Source: Saprospiraceae bacterium
GTDB taxonomy: Bacteria; Bacteroidota; Bacteroidia; Chitinophagales; Saprospiraceae
Assembly: GCA_016715245.1 (NCBI GenBank)
Contig: JADKAS010000018.1
Span: 1-64,000, forward strand
DNA length: 64,000 nucleotides
Reading direction: 5' to 3'
How positions within the stretch are numbered: the first letter of the stretch is position 1; each line of letters begins with the position of its first letter. Under the pieces are notes generated by a model. It had not been told where the DNA came from. It was given only the letters and a program-made list of their open reading frames with translations, and did no database searches. Below are positions 48,706 through 57,318 of the stretch, one piece after another. Both the position numbers and the translations under genes were made by a program.

Positions 48706-48791
48706 TTTTTAAAAGATACATTTGTGGAGGGAAATGGTATAAAAATCCATAATAAATCTAGTTTCGATTATTTGTAAAAAAGATTTTTATT

Positions 48792-50300
48792 TCATATCTC
48801 ATGCGGTATGTTTCCGGCAATAAAATCTTTAGCTATGTTGAGGGGCCTGAAAATAAAACGTTTTTTAAACCGGTGTTGCGTTGATCTTTTTAAAATATTT
48901 ATAAGAGACTGAATAACTTTAATGGTATGACTACCTTTATTTATCATAATACATTCTGCCAAAGCGGCATGTCCTGCATCTGTAATCTCCGAACGGGTAG
49001 CTAGTCCTGATTTATTGAGACTTTCCAAAACCTGAGTTGCCCAGATGACGGGCACATGAGCTGCTTCACAAATCCATAATATTTCTTCCTGTATTTCACC
49101 CATTCTTTCAAAGCCAATTTCCACGGCGAGATCACCTCTGGCAATCATCACACCAAAATGTTCATTTTTCATCCCTTCCAACAGGATGTCTGGCAGGTTT
49201 CTTACGGATTCCGATGTTTCAATTTTTATAATAAGGGCAGGAATTTTATCTCCAATTTCAGCAATTTTAGTTTTTAACAGTTCCAAATCTGAGGATTTTC
49301 TCACAAATGAATATCCTACCAGATCCGCATGATTACATATGAAGGGTAGACATGCAATATCATAGGATGTCAATGAAGGGATATTCAAATCAGAATCAGG
49401 AAAATTCATTCCTTTTTGATTTTTTATACATTTTTTTTCAGAAGAAATACGCGTAATTTTAACTTCGGCTTTGTTGTTATTTATATTTATAACTTCACCT
49501 TTGATTATTCCATCGTCAATATATACCCTGTCTCCTTTTTTTAAACTTGAGATAACATTTTCTTCTTCCGGACTGATTACAATATCTTTTTTGTTAAACC
49601 CTTCTTTGTTATAGGCAAGCCAAATAATTTGGCCTTCTTCAATATTTACTTTATCCTTTTCATTATTTTTAAGTTTATCTTTTTTATGTCCGGTTTGAAT
49701 AATTTTTGTTCGAATTTTTGGTCCGGCAAGATCCATATAAACTTTACAGGTTTTTTCCGTTTTTTGACAAGCTTTTTTTATGTTGTCAAGCATTTTTATC
49801 CAAATTGTTTCATCGTCATGTGCACAATTGATACGAGCTATATTCATACCATTCAGAAGTAAATTTTTTATTGTGGTATAACTATCTGCGAATGACGAAT
49901 CAAAGGTCACCATAATGGATGGAAGAGCATCAATATCTTTGGGCCCGAATAGAAAACGGTTTTTTTCTTCTCTAAGGGCTCCTGAAGATTCGAATGTACA
50001 TTTTTCAATATTTTTTTCATTTATTTTAGTACCTAATCGTTGCCTGATGGCTTGTAATTTACTTCTGATGTGGCTTTCGGCACTTGCTAAGGAAGACAGT
50101 CCAACCTCATGAAGTTCATTTTGTATTTCTCTGATATCCTGGCTTCGCAATGCCAGGTAATGTAAAAGATTTTTTGCACTAATAATCTGGGTATTATGTA
50201 CATGTTGAATTTTATTTTTATTCTCTTTTTCGATGGTCAGCATCAGAGATTCCAGCTTAGCAAGCTGCTGATTCAAAACATTTAAATTAATACCGGACAT
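48792..50300 (-). CDS. divergent pyruvate-kinase-like protein
   Basis: A 502-residue protein. An N-terminal extension of about 115 residues (helical, no known domain) precedes a pyruvate-kinase barrel: IMVTFDSSFADSYTTIKNLL, GMNIARINCAHDD (ADP/Arg motif), VYMDLAGPKIRT, GDRVYIDDGII in the B domain, and MIARGDLAVEIGFERMGEIQ with the metal-binding Glu/Asp. The usual motif around VMLSGETA is replaced by AALAECIMINKG, and the protein ends about 40 residues later, so the C-terminal regulatory domain is missing. It lies next to the phosphate transporter at 50379 on the same strand. It may be a true but unregulated kinase or a paralogue with another phosphotransfer role. Confidence 0.8.
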   Translation of the reverse strand: MSGINLNVLNQQLAKLESLMLTIEKENKNKIQHVHNTQIISAKNLLHYLALRSQDIREIQNELHEVGLSSLASAESHIRSKLQAIRQRLGTKINEKNIEKCTFESSGALREEKNRFLFGPKDIDALPSIMVTFDSSFADSYTTIKNLLLNGMNIARINCAHDDETIWIKMLDNIKKACQKTEKTCKVYMDLAGPKIRTKIIQTGHKKDKLKNNEKDKVNIEEGQIIWLAYNKEGFNKKDIVISPEEENVISSLKKGDRVYIDDGIIKGEVININNNKAEVKITRISSEKKCIKNQKGMNFPDSDLNIPSLTSYDIACLPFICNHADLVGYSFVRKSSDLELLKTKIAEIGDKIPALIIKIETSESVRNLPDILLEGMKNEHFGVMIARGDLAVEIGFERMGEIQEEILWICEAAHVPVIWATQVLESLNKSGLATRSEITDAGHAALAECIMINKGSHTIKVIQSLINILKRSTQHRFKKRFIFRPLNIAKDFIAGNIPHEI

Positions 50301-50378
50301 AGAAAATAATATTTGACAAATATATTAACAAAACGATTTTCTTAATGTGAGGAAATGCAGATGTTATCATGATTCTCA

Positions 50379-52907
50379 TCACTTATTTCCCAATGGGCTT
50401 TCTCCCTTCATCAATCTGTATAATAATTTTTCAAAACGGGATGATACGGCCACCAGATCTTTAGTCTCTAATAATATACTAAGTATCATGTCTGTATTTT
50501 TAAAACCATATTCATTTTTTGAGATACCTTCAACCTGATGAGAGAGTGCTGATTCAATATTGTCAAAAATCAACCGCTTATTATATTTGATTTCTTTATT
50601 TTTTTCATAATACTTGTTTTCAAGTGAATCAATTATTTTTTGAAAGTGGTTATTTACTTCTCTTTCAAGACTAAGAATAATTTCACTTTGTATGGGTGTC
50701 ATTGGTTTATGAACATTTTTTACATGGTTTTGAGCTGATTTAATAATAAAACCAAGCGATTGCAAAATATCCTGCATAAGATCATTGCTGAGTATATACA
50801 ACTGAGCAGTTTGTTTTTCAGTTAAATTTGATTTTTTTATAGCTTTAAACAGGTTGTTTTTTATGTCTGAATAGTAATCGTCGAGTTCATTATGTAAATT
50901 ATAAGCCTGAGTAATCTTTTTTTCGTTTTCCTTTTGTAGTCCTTCTATTGTAAGATTATAGGCTGCGGAAATTTTTGTCAGACTTTCTGCAATTTTTTTA
51001 CCTGTTTTTTGCAGAGCAAGATCTGTATTAAGGTCAATGGAATTTAAAACATGTAATGAGGCATTTTTTTTATTTTCTTTCTCTTTGTGATGATGAGAAG
51101 TGTAAATAATAAATGAAATAAGGCAAAAGACCAGAAAAATAAGTCCTGCCAATTTCCACTGAACAAGAATGAGCGCTAAAATACCGGCTGAAATAAATGC
51201 CACTGCAGCTGTAATAAACCAGCCAACAATTACATTGATTACACCTGCTATTCTGTATGTGGCTGATTCCCTTCCCCAGGCCCTATCTGCCAATGAAGTA
51301 CCCATGGCCACCATAAAAGAAACATAAGTGGTGGAAAGAGGCAGTTTTAAAGATGTTCCAAGGGCAATAAGCATACTGGCAATTGTCAGATTTACCGAGG
51401 CTCTTACCAGGTCAAAGGCAGGTGCATCTACATCATTTGAAGAATCGAGAGGAGAAAATTGGTTATTGATTTTTTGTTGGACAGATTGTGGAATAAAGTG
51501 TCGTAGTTTTTCAACTAACAGAACGCTGCCTTTTACAATGACCCGGGACAGTTGATTTGAATTAAATTTTTCATCTGTTTCATCTTGCGTGCCAAGTTTT
51601 ACTTCTGTTTCCGTTACGGTCCTTGATTTTTTTGAAAACCATAAGGTTAATATCATAATAATCCCTGAAAGGATAAGATAAATATATGGTGTTTTGATAG
51701 GAAATTTAAGGCCTGACATTGTATATATTTCAGGACTTAAACTTAAATGGGATATGCTATTGGCTGAGGAAAAAAGTTCGTAAGATTGATAGCCTGCAAG
51801 AGGGACCCCAATAAAATTGACAAGATCATTGCCGGCAAATGCCATGGCCAGGCCGAAGGTTCCGGCAAAAACCACCAATTTCAGTGGATTATAGCCGAAC
51901 CTGTATAATATTGTAAAAAGTAAAAACCAAAAGACAAAAAATATAAATAACAGGATACCAATATTTTCTTTGGCATAATTTACAGCTTTTTCTATTTTTT
52001 TATTTCCAAAGAAGGTTTCATATAATGGCTCCGTTGTATCTTTCTTTATTACTTTCGTAAAAATCAGATTTTCTCCGTCAATATTTTTTATGGTTACAGT
52101 TTGTTCATTTGAGATTATATAATCTGAGTCAGGGTTGACAGATTTAATATATGTTTGTAATTCTGTTTTTGTAAGGTTTTCATAAGCATACGTTGATTTT
52201 AAACCTTTATAAATTAAAAAATAACTCAAAGCAAGCATGGCCAGGGATGCCCAGATAATGCCAAAAATTTTTAATCTTTTTTCGTATTGAAAACTAAAAA
52301 TGAATCTTGAAATCCACATGACTATAACCCCAAAACCAAAAGCTAATATGACCGATAAAAATATGCTGTAAATAATTGTTGAAGTTTTATTCCAGTTGAT
52401 AAGGCCTATAATTCCATTGGCCGGATCATTGATATTAAAAAGATATTTTAAAGGCAGATTATCTTCCAGAATATTGACTCCGGCAATTATGATTGACGCT
52501 CCCAATAATTCAAAGATGATGGATACAGTGGTTGAAGTGGGTAAACCCAGTGTGTTAAATGCATCCAATAAAAATATATCCGTAAGCATTACGGCAAGAA
52601 AAATGATAAGGACATCTTCAAGTGAAAAATATTCGGGATTAAAAATACCTTCCCTGGCAATTTCCATCATCCCGGCGGAAGACAATGCGCCTAAAAAAAT
52701 TCCTGCTGTAGCGACCCACATTATTGTTTTGAATGAAGCAACTTTGGAACCGATAGCCGAGTTTAGAAAATTTACAGCATCATTTCCAACACCAACAATA
52801 AGATCGGCAATTGCTAAACAGGCAAGGACGACAATACTGACTATTAAAAATATTTCCAATATTTCTGTTTTGAAGGTGTAAAAAAAGTAAATATACAGTA
52901 AATACAC
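50379..52907 (-). CDS. PiT inorganic phosphate transporter with PhoU-like C-terminal domain
   Basis: An 842-residue membrane protein. The first PiT signature GVGNDAVNFLNSAIGS is near residue 40 and the second, AFAGNDLVNFIGVPLAG, near residue 360; later LPLSTTYVSFMVAMGTSLADRAWG repeats the PHO4 family pattern. About 11 membrane helices are interrupted by a large loop (about residues 240-300). Residues about 630-842 are a soluble helical region (KNASLHVLNSIDLNTDL ... IKKSNLTEKQTAQLYILSNDLMQDI) like PhoU/DUF47 partners that usually are separate proteins. It imports phosphate with cation coupling. The start is uncertain; in-frame Met or GTG codons exist inside the first helix. Confidence 0.85.
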   Translation of the reverse strand: MYLLYIYFFYTFKTEILEIFLIVSIVVLACLAIADLIVGVGNDAVNFLNSAIGSKVASFKTIMWVATAGIFLGALSSAGMMEIAREGIFNPEYFSLEDVLIIFLAVMLTDIFLLDAFNTLGLPTSTTVSIIFELLGASIIIAGVNILEDNLPLKYLFNINDPANGIIGLINWNKTSTIIYSIFLSVILAFGFGVIVMWISRFIFSFQYEKRLKIFGIIWASLAMLALSYFLIYKGLKSTYAYENLTKTELQTYIKSVNPDSDYIISNEQTVTIKNIDGENLIFTKVIKKDTTEPLYETFFGNKKIEKAVNYAKENIGILLFIFFVFWFLLFTILYRFGYNPLKLVVFAGTFGLAMAFAGNDLVNFIGVPLAGYQSYELFSSANSISHLSLSPEIYTMSGLKFPIKTPYIYLILSGIIMILTLWFSKKSRTVTETEVKLGTQDETDEKFNSNQLSRVIVKGSVLLVEKLRHFIPQSVQQKINNQFSPLDSSNDVDAPAFDLVRASVNLTIASMLIALGTSLKLPLSTTYVSFMVAMGTSLADRAWGRESATYRIAGVINVIVGWFITAAVAFISAGILALILVQWKLAGLIFLVFCLISFIIYTSHHHKEKENKKNASLHVLNSIDLNTDLALQKTGKKIAESLTKISAAYNLTIEGLQKENEKKITQAYNLHNELDDYYSDIKNNLFKAIKKSNLTEKQTAQLYILSNDLMQDILQSLGFIIKSAQNHVKNVHKPMTPIQSEIILSLEREVNNHFQKIIDSLENKYYEKNKEIKYNKRLIFDNIESALSHQVEGISKNEYGFKNTDMILSILLETKDLVAVSSRFEKLLYRLMKGESPLGNK

Positions 52908-53115
52908 TGCAGGGATTACATTATGTTTATGTTAAGTTTATATCCCATGTATGTAAAATGAAATATAAACTTAGTAAGAAAATTGAAATGAACGGCTGAA
53001 CGTAGCAGTGTAGTTTTAATCACCAATATAATATTAAATTACAAGATATTATGGCCATTTAATTTCTTGTAAATATATCAGACTGTATTACGGAATTTAA
53101 TCTAGTGAAGTACAC

Positions 53116-54087
53116 TTATCTGAAGAAATGAAAGGTAATCCGACCCTCAGAATTTATTTCAAGAGCAGGGGAAGGAACTTTAAAGACATTTAACATAGTG
53201 AATACAGTATTTAATGTTTTATTCTTTGTTCGAATTTTTTGTAAATCAAGATCTAAGCCAATATAAAATTGATGTAGTCTTGGATATTCATTTCCGGGTA
53301 TTAAAAAATAACTATCCTTATAATTCCACCGATTTTCAAAACCACCAAACATGTTTTCAGCTCCATACCCAACGGCAAAATTGAGCCACGAAGGCCATTT
53401 TTTTCCTTGAGGTAAAAAACTTTTCAGGTTAATGGACATCCAGTAGACCTGCGCATTGTAATCCTTCAGGTAGGATTCAAGATAATTATCACCGTACAAT
53501 TCTTTTGTTCTTGCATGCAGTGAAGTAGTATACAATCCGTTTTGAGATGTAATAAGATTATTATTATATTGTTGAGGTATGGAAGAAACTTTCAGATAAA
53601 TTCTCTGTTCGTTCCACCAATGTTGTTGCGCTGCAAAAATACCGAGCCCAAGCATATTGGCACCAAAGTCCGGAAATGAAAATCCCCATTTATCGGAAAA
53701 ACCATCCATGATTTCGATCGTCGTCTGAAAAAGCCCGCCACATAACATACCAGTTAGCATACTTTTTTTATTTGACAATCCCGTCCATTTCGCTCCCTTA
53801 TAACACAAAACAGACTGAAAATAAGCTGTGTAAACATGACCAAATTTATCCATATGTTTCCATTCATTCCAATCGTTAAAAAGATGAAAACTACCTGTGT
53901 TGTGTTTTTTATACCATGAATTGTACAGACCAACAGAAAAAATACTGTAGGTAGCTGTTGACAAAGAAAGGGCAGTGTAAAATCTCTTTTTATGAAAGGT
54001 GTCTGATGGTTCAAAAAAGGACAATTTTTGCGTCCTTCCCTCCATTGAAAAGAGTAAAATCACCAATATAAGAAAGTACTTTTGCAC
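53116..54087 (-). CDS. DUF2279 family exported protein
   Basis: A 323-residue protein with an N-terminal signal (MQKYFLILVILLFSMEGRTQ). It contains EWKHMDKFGHVYTAYFQSVL, GLFQTTIEIMDGFSDKWGFS and FPDFGANMLGLGIFAAQQHWW, the conserved core of DUF2279 (predicted periplasmic or outer-membrane protein). The C-terminal half has alternating strands typical of an outer-membrane region. Function unknown; about 20% of the sequence is aromatic. Confidence 0.8.
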   Translation of the reverse strand: MQKYFLILVILLFSMEGRTQKLSFFEPSDTFHKKRFYTALSLSTATYSIFSVGLYNSWYKKHNTGSFHLFNDWNEWKHMDKFGHVYTAYFQSVLCYKGAKWTGLSNKKSMLTGMLCGGLFQTTIEIMDGFSDKWGFSFPDFGANMLGLGIFAAQQHWWNEQRIYLKVSSIPQQYNNNLITSQNGLYTTSLHARTKELYGDNYLESYLKDYNAQVYWMSINLKSFLPQGKKWPSWLNFAVGYGAENMFGGFENRWNYKDSYFLIPGNEYPRLHQFYIGLDLDLQKIRTKNKTLNTVFTMLNVFKVPSPALEINSEGRITFHFFR

Positions 54088-54119
54088 GAGGAAAAAATTA
54101 AGGATATAAAGGTAGATAT

Positions 54120-54878
54120 TTATTTTGAGACAATGGTTTTGTACACTTCATTCAGTGTATATTGCATGCTATTCAGTTTTTCTTCAAGCATGTAATTGAA
54201 AGATTTTTTAATATCGTTAAAACCTATATGTGCATAATATTGCCAAATTTCTTCGATTTCTTCGAAAGTAATATCATAAGGTAAATATTGATCGTTGTCG
54301 GAGAAAAGCAAAAGTCGTTTATTGTCAAAATCCGGTTGAACCCTTTTATAAACAACACCTTCACCTTTACTGATAATCACGTACGTTTTATTTTTTTTAA
54401 CGTCAAAAATATTTTCAAGATAATGACAAATTACAATAGTGCCGGATTCCATAGGCAACATTGAATCTCCCTGGATTTCAAATCCGCGATAAGTACCAAT
54501 AGGAATATTCGGAAAATTGATTTTGGGCAAGTCTTTTATATATTCAGGATCAGTGAATGAAGTCAGATAGCCGGCAGCGGCTTTGGTTTCTACCAGGTCG
54601 ATCAGATTTCTGTCAGCAGTATCCACTGTAATAGCCAGTACTTTTAATGTGTGGTCCCGGGCAATTTCGTACTGCTGGTGTGACACATTTGTTTTAAGTA
54701 AATCATCAATACGGATGTCAAATATTTCAGACAGTTTAATAAGAACGTCTAATCCTACCTGAGTATGCCCCCGTTCGTAATCACTCAGCGATGATCTGGG
54801 AATAGATAGTTTTTCGGACAATTCCTGCTGAGATAGAGAATGTTTTTGCCGTAAGTATTTTATGTTGTGATTGAGCAT
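54120..54878 (-). CDS. XRE-family regulator with LexA-like S24 peptidase domain
   Basis: A 252-residue repressor. Residues 5-58 are an XRE helix-turn-helix (LSQQELSEKLSIPRSSLSDY). Residues about 100-240 are an S24 domain: a cleavable Ala102-Gly103 in KAAAGYL, the catalytic serine S139 in EIQGDSMLP and general-base lysine K178 in VVYKRV, spaced 39 residues apart (LexA: about 37). This is the architecture of self-cleaving, DNA-damage-responsive repressors. A perfect inverted repeat with TTGCCG half-sites lies 56 bp upstream, and the same 19-bp site is in front of dinB (57257). It most likely represses itself and dinB. Confidence 0.9.
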   Translation of the reverse strand: MLNHNIKYLRQKHSLSQQELSEKLSIPRSSLSDYERGHTQVGLDVLIKLSEIFDIRIDDLLKTNVSHQQYEIARDHTLKVLAITVDTADRNLIDLVETKAAAGYLTSFTDPEYIKDLPKINFPNIPIGTYRGFEIQGDSMLPMESGTIVICHYLENIFDVKKNKTYVIISKGEGVVYKRVQPDFDNKRLLLFSDNDQYLPYDITFEEIEEIWQYYAHIGFNDIKKSFNYMLEEKLNSMQYTLNEVYKTIVSK

Positions 54879-54911
54879 ATTTTACCTTTATTATAGAGCA
54901 AGAAATGGTTA

Positions 54912-54919
54912 CAAAAGTA
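54912..54919 (-). promoter_or_regulatory. TAnnTTTG promoter box of the XRE-S24 gene
   Basis: TACTTTTG on the minus strand, 33 bp before the ATG at 54878. The operator at 54934-54952 begins 15 bp upstream of it, across the spacer and -33 zone. Confidence 0.55.
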
Positions 54920-54933
54920 ATAATTTTTTTTTA

Positions 54934-54952
54934 TTGCCGCAAATATCGGCAA
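54934..54952 (-). promoter_or_regulatory. candidate SOS-type operator of the XRE-S24 gene
   Basis: On the gene strand TTGCCG-ATATTTG-CGGCAA: 6-bp perfect half-sites (9 bp if the flanking TTA/TAA is counted) with a 7-bp spacer. The dinB leader contains the same 19-mer with one change, in the same orientation to its gene. Confidence 0.75.
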
Positions 54953-55048
54953 TAAATTGTCGTTTTTATCAGCTTTTTCAATTTTTTAAAAGAATTTTTA
55001 TAAAAAATGAAAAATTTCACTTAGAAAATTTGCCGGGCAAATAAATAA

Positions 55049-55064
55049 TTCGATATTTGTCGAA
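55049..55064 (+). promoter_or_regulatory. candidate autoregulatory operator of sdpR
   Basis: Inverted repeat TTCGA-TATTTG-TCGAA, 17 bp before the TTG start of the ArsR-type gene. It contains CGATATTTG, also present in the XRE-S24/dinB operators, probably because both overlay promoter-like ATATTTG. Confidence 0.5.
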
Positions 55065-55081
55065 ATATAAAAATAATTGTA

Positions 55082-55339
55082 TTGAATCTTCTATTTAAAG
55101 CATTAAACGACCCTATCCGCAGGGATATTCTTGACTTGCTGAAAGAAAAGGATATGAGTGCAGGAGATATTGCAGAACATTTTAATATAGGGAAACCTAC
55201 CATTTCGCACCATCTTGATTTATTGAAACAGGCAGGCCTCGTGACCTCGGAAAAACAAGGACAATTTATCATATACAGCATTTGTACAACAGTTTTGGAT
55301 GAAATTTTGCAATGGCTGTATTCTATTAAATCTAATTAA
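55082..55339 (+). CDS. sdpR: ArsR-family autorepressor, SdpR-like
   Basis: An 85-residue winged-helix protein (FKALNDPIRRDILDLLKEKD, AEHFNIGKPTISHHLDLLKQ). No ArsR metal-binding cysteines are present in the recognition region, which fits the autorepressor SdpR subgroup. The start is a TTG at 55082; no ATG fits upstream. It is followed after 24 bp by an SdpI-family gene, the usual regulator-immunity pairing. Confidence 0.85.
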   Translation: MNLLFKALNDPIRRDILDLLKEKDMSAGDIAEHFNIGKPTISHHLDLLKQAGLVTSEKQGQFIIYSICTTVLDEILQWLYSIKSN

Positions 55340-55363
55340 ATCACCATAAAAACTCTCATCAAT

Positions 55364-56023
55364 ATGAAACTTTTATCATGGCGCAACCTCATTATAATCG
55401 TATGTTTTACCGCACCTTTTTTGTATCTCAATTCTGTTTTTGATAGTTTGCCGGAAAATGTGGCTCTCCACTATAGGGCAGATATGCAACCTGATCGATT
55501 TGGTCCTAAGGAACATTTGTGGACAACCCTTATGATAATGGGCGGAGTTTCTTTTGTTTTGCTGCTAGTCATATTAAATATCGGGAAAATTGACCCTAAA
55601 AATCAATTGTTGCAATCACGGGGTGTCATAGAAAAACTGGCATTGACACTTGTCATTTTTTTCTCTTTATTGGGAATTTATATCGTGTATGCAGCAGGAA
55701 AAGAAATCGGTGGAAATACCATTTTTGTTTTATTGGGCGGGTTGTTTGCCGTACTGGGCAATCTTTTTCACAATATCAAACCCAATTATTTTATAGGTAT
55801 TAGGATGCCCTGGACCTTGGAGAATCCTGATAATTGGAGAAAGACGCATCAGCTGGGCGGCAAAATTTGGGTCGTTGGTGGCTTATTGATGGTTTTGATC
55901 AGTATTTTTATATCTCCGTCTTATGTGTTTTTTGTAAACATGGTGATATTGGCACTGATGGTTCTGATTCCGGTAGTTTATTCTTATCGTTATTATATAG
56001 CTCAAAAACAAAAAAGCCTGTAA
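55364..56023 (+). CDS. sdpI: SdpI-family membrane protein (DUF1648)
   Basis: A 219-residue membrane protein. The N-terminal region has LPENVALHYRADMQPDRFGPKE, the DUF1648 signature (LP..I..H....G.PD..), followed by about five further helices and the SdpI segment FIGIRMPWTLENPDNWRKTH. In Bacillus, SdpI gives immunity to the SdpC toxin and controls SdpR by membrane sequestration. Here no sdpC-like gene is present, so the pair may sense envelope stress or foreign toxin. Confidence 0.85.
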   Translation: MKLLSWRNLIIIVCFTAPFLYLNSVFDSLPENVALHYRADMQPDRFGPKEHLWTTLMIMGGVSFVLLLVILNIGKIDPKNQLLQSRGVIEKLALTLVIFFSLLGIYIVYAAGKEIGGNTIFVLLGGLFAVLGNLFHNIKPNYFIGIRMPWTLENPDNWRKTHQLGGKIWVVGGLLMVLISIFISPSYVFFVNMVILALMVLIPVVYSYRYYIAQKQKSL

Positions 56024-56033
56024 ACCTGACTTT

Positions 56034-57146
56034 TTATTTTTGTGTAATCATAAAGGAAACGGGAGTTTCTTCTTTTCCGTTTACGACCAGGGACAATTGA
56101 TGTTGTCCGGGATAGTGTTTCCTCGTAGTGAGGTCAGCAAAGCAATGTATTTTATTTAATGTATAGGATTGTCCTGGCATCAATGTTTTGTCTGTAATTT
56201 TAAAAATCTTTTTTGACCAATTTCCGCTGAATTTTACAAAATAGACAAAATATTCAAGTCGATACAGGCCTTCCGTGTTTCCGGTATTGGTGAGTTCGGA
56301 TTCAAAACGAATACTTTCACCGATGGTCAATTTTTCGGACGCTACACTGACTTTTTTTATTGAATATTCAAAATGATCGTGATTTCCAAAAAGGGACAAT
56401 GTTTTGGTATCTCCTTTTTTCAGCAGGGTTCTCGCTGCCTGACGCAATAATTTATGGGTTCTTTCTGAGGCGTTTTTTTGCCAGGATTCTATCAGAGAAA
56501 GTACGAGCTCAGGGTGATCTTTAGATATATCATTGAGGTTATTGGCTACGCTCTTGCGGACGTATTCTGAAGAATCATCTTTGAGGAGTTCGAGAATGGG
56601 AATGATGGGTGACGGGTCGTCGACAAACATTTTGAGTTGTAAACCCCAGGGTAATCGCGGACGACAACCTTCGGAAGCATACCTTCTGACATTCGGGTCA
56701 GGGTGTTGTGCCCATTTTTTCATCTGGGCCATCATTTTTTCTGGGTGTCTGATGATAAACGGCCTTCCGGCAAATTCAAAACTGGTAAAAGATGTCAGCA
56801 TTTCAATGGCCGGAATGGAAGTTTTCGGGTCATCCAAACCATGTCGTGTAATAATATCGCACAAAAAAATGTAAATAAAATTCTGATCTTTTACCCCTTT
56901 TTTTCTTGAGACAATTATGATTTCTCCGATACATTTTATCTTCCGGCTAAAATTTTCAGGCAATGTTTCATCAGTAGCATTGGCAAGAAAGGTCACTCTT
57001 TGTTTTAATTCCAGAGATTGCCATTCCGGAGTTAAGAATTGTTGCCTGAATCGTTGTGTGTCCAGAGAAGGTATAATTTGTTTTAATGTATCTGTATAGT
57101 TGTCCAGAAACTCGTCATTATACATGTTTTTTAAGGGCTCCGCCAT
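56034..57146 (-). CDS. AlkD-type DNA alkylation repair protein
   Basis: A 370-residue HEAT-repeat protein of the DNA alkylation repair (AlkC/AlkD) superfamily. Helical repeats are clear (PRLPWGLQLKMFVDDPSPII, LLKDDSSEYVRKSVANNLND, KNASERTHKLLRQAARTLLK). The last 90 residues form a separate beta-rich tail (SIRFESELTNTGNTEGLYRL), an AlkC-like Ig-fold extension. It removes alkylated bases without base flipping in characterised relatives; activity here is inferred. It is divergent from dinB across a shared regulatory region. Confidence 0.8.
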   Translation of the reverse strand: MAEPLKNMYNDEFLDNYTDTLKQIIPSLDTQRFRQQFLTPEWQSLELKQRVTFLANATDETLPENFSRKIKCIGEIIIVSRKKGVKDQNFIYIFLCDIITRHGLDDPKTSIPAIEMLTSFTSFEFAGRPFIIRHPEKMMAQMKKWAQHPDPNVRRYASEGCRPRLPWGLQLKMFVDDPSPIIPILELLKDDSSEYVRKSVANNLNDISKDHPELVLSLIESWQKNASERTHKLLRQAARTLLKKGDTKTLSLFGNHDHFEYSIKKVSVASEKLTIGESIRFESELTNTGNTEGLYRLEYFVYFVKFSGNWSKKIFKITDKTLMPGQSYTLNKIHCFADLTTRKHYPGQHQLSLVVNGKEETPVSFMITQK

Positions 57147-57160
57147 ATAGGTATTTTTGG

Positions 57161-57168
57161 CAAAGATA
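57161..57168 (-). promoter_or_regulatory. TAnnTTTG promoter box for the alkylation-repair gene
   Basis: TATCTTTG on the minus strand, 14 bp before the ATG at 57146. The inverted repeat at 57195-57212 lies at the -33 position relative to it. Confidence 0.55.
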
Positions 57169-57194
57169 TCTATTTTTTTAATATGTCGGAAAAA

Positions 57195-57212
57195 ACGTCA
57201 TAATAATGACGT
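57195..57212. promoter_or_regulatory. inverted repeat between repair genes
   Basis: ACGTCAT-AATA-ATGACGT, 7-bp perfect arms. It shares the core GTCA-N6-TGAC with a second repeat at 57270-57285 (CGTCAA-ATAA-TTGACG) nearer dinB. Candidate operator pair. Confidence 0.45.
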
Positions 57213-57256
57213 AAAAAACTACAAATATTTTTATTTTCTTGTTTTTTAAATTATAT

Positions 57257-57275
57257 TTGCCGATATTTGCGTCAA
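57257..57275 (+). promoter_or_regulatory. candidate SOS-type operator of dinB
   Basis: TTGCCG-ATATTTG-CGTCAA, identical at 18 of 19 positions to the operator of the XRE-S24 gene. It overlaps the end of a TATATTTG box (57252-57259), so a bound repressor would block the promoter. Confidence 0.75.
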
Positions 57276-57318
57276 ATAATTGACGGAAATTGATGATTTA
57301 TTGATTATAGTTTAAGCC

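Noticed and set aside
52396..52881. 161-codon plus-strand frame opposite the PiT gene
   Set aside because: Antisense shadow of the membrane-protein coding sequence.
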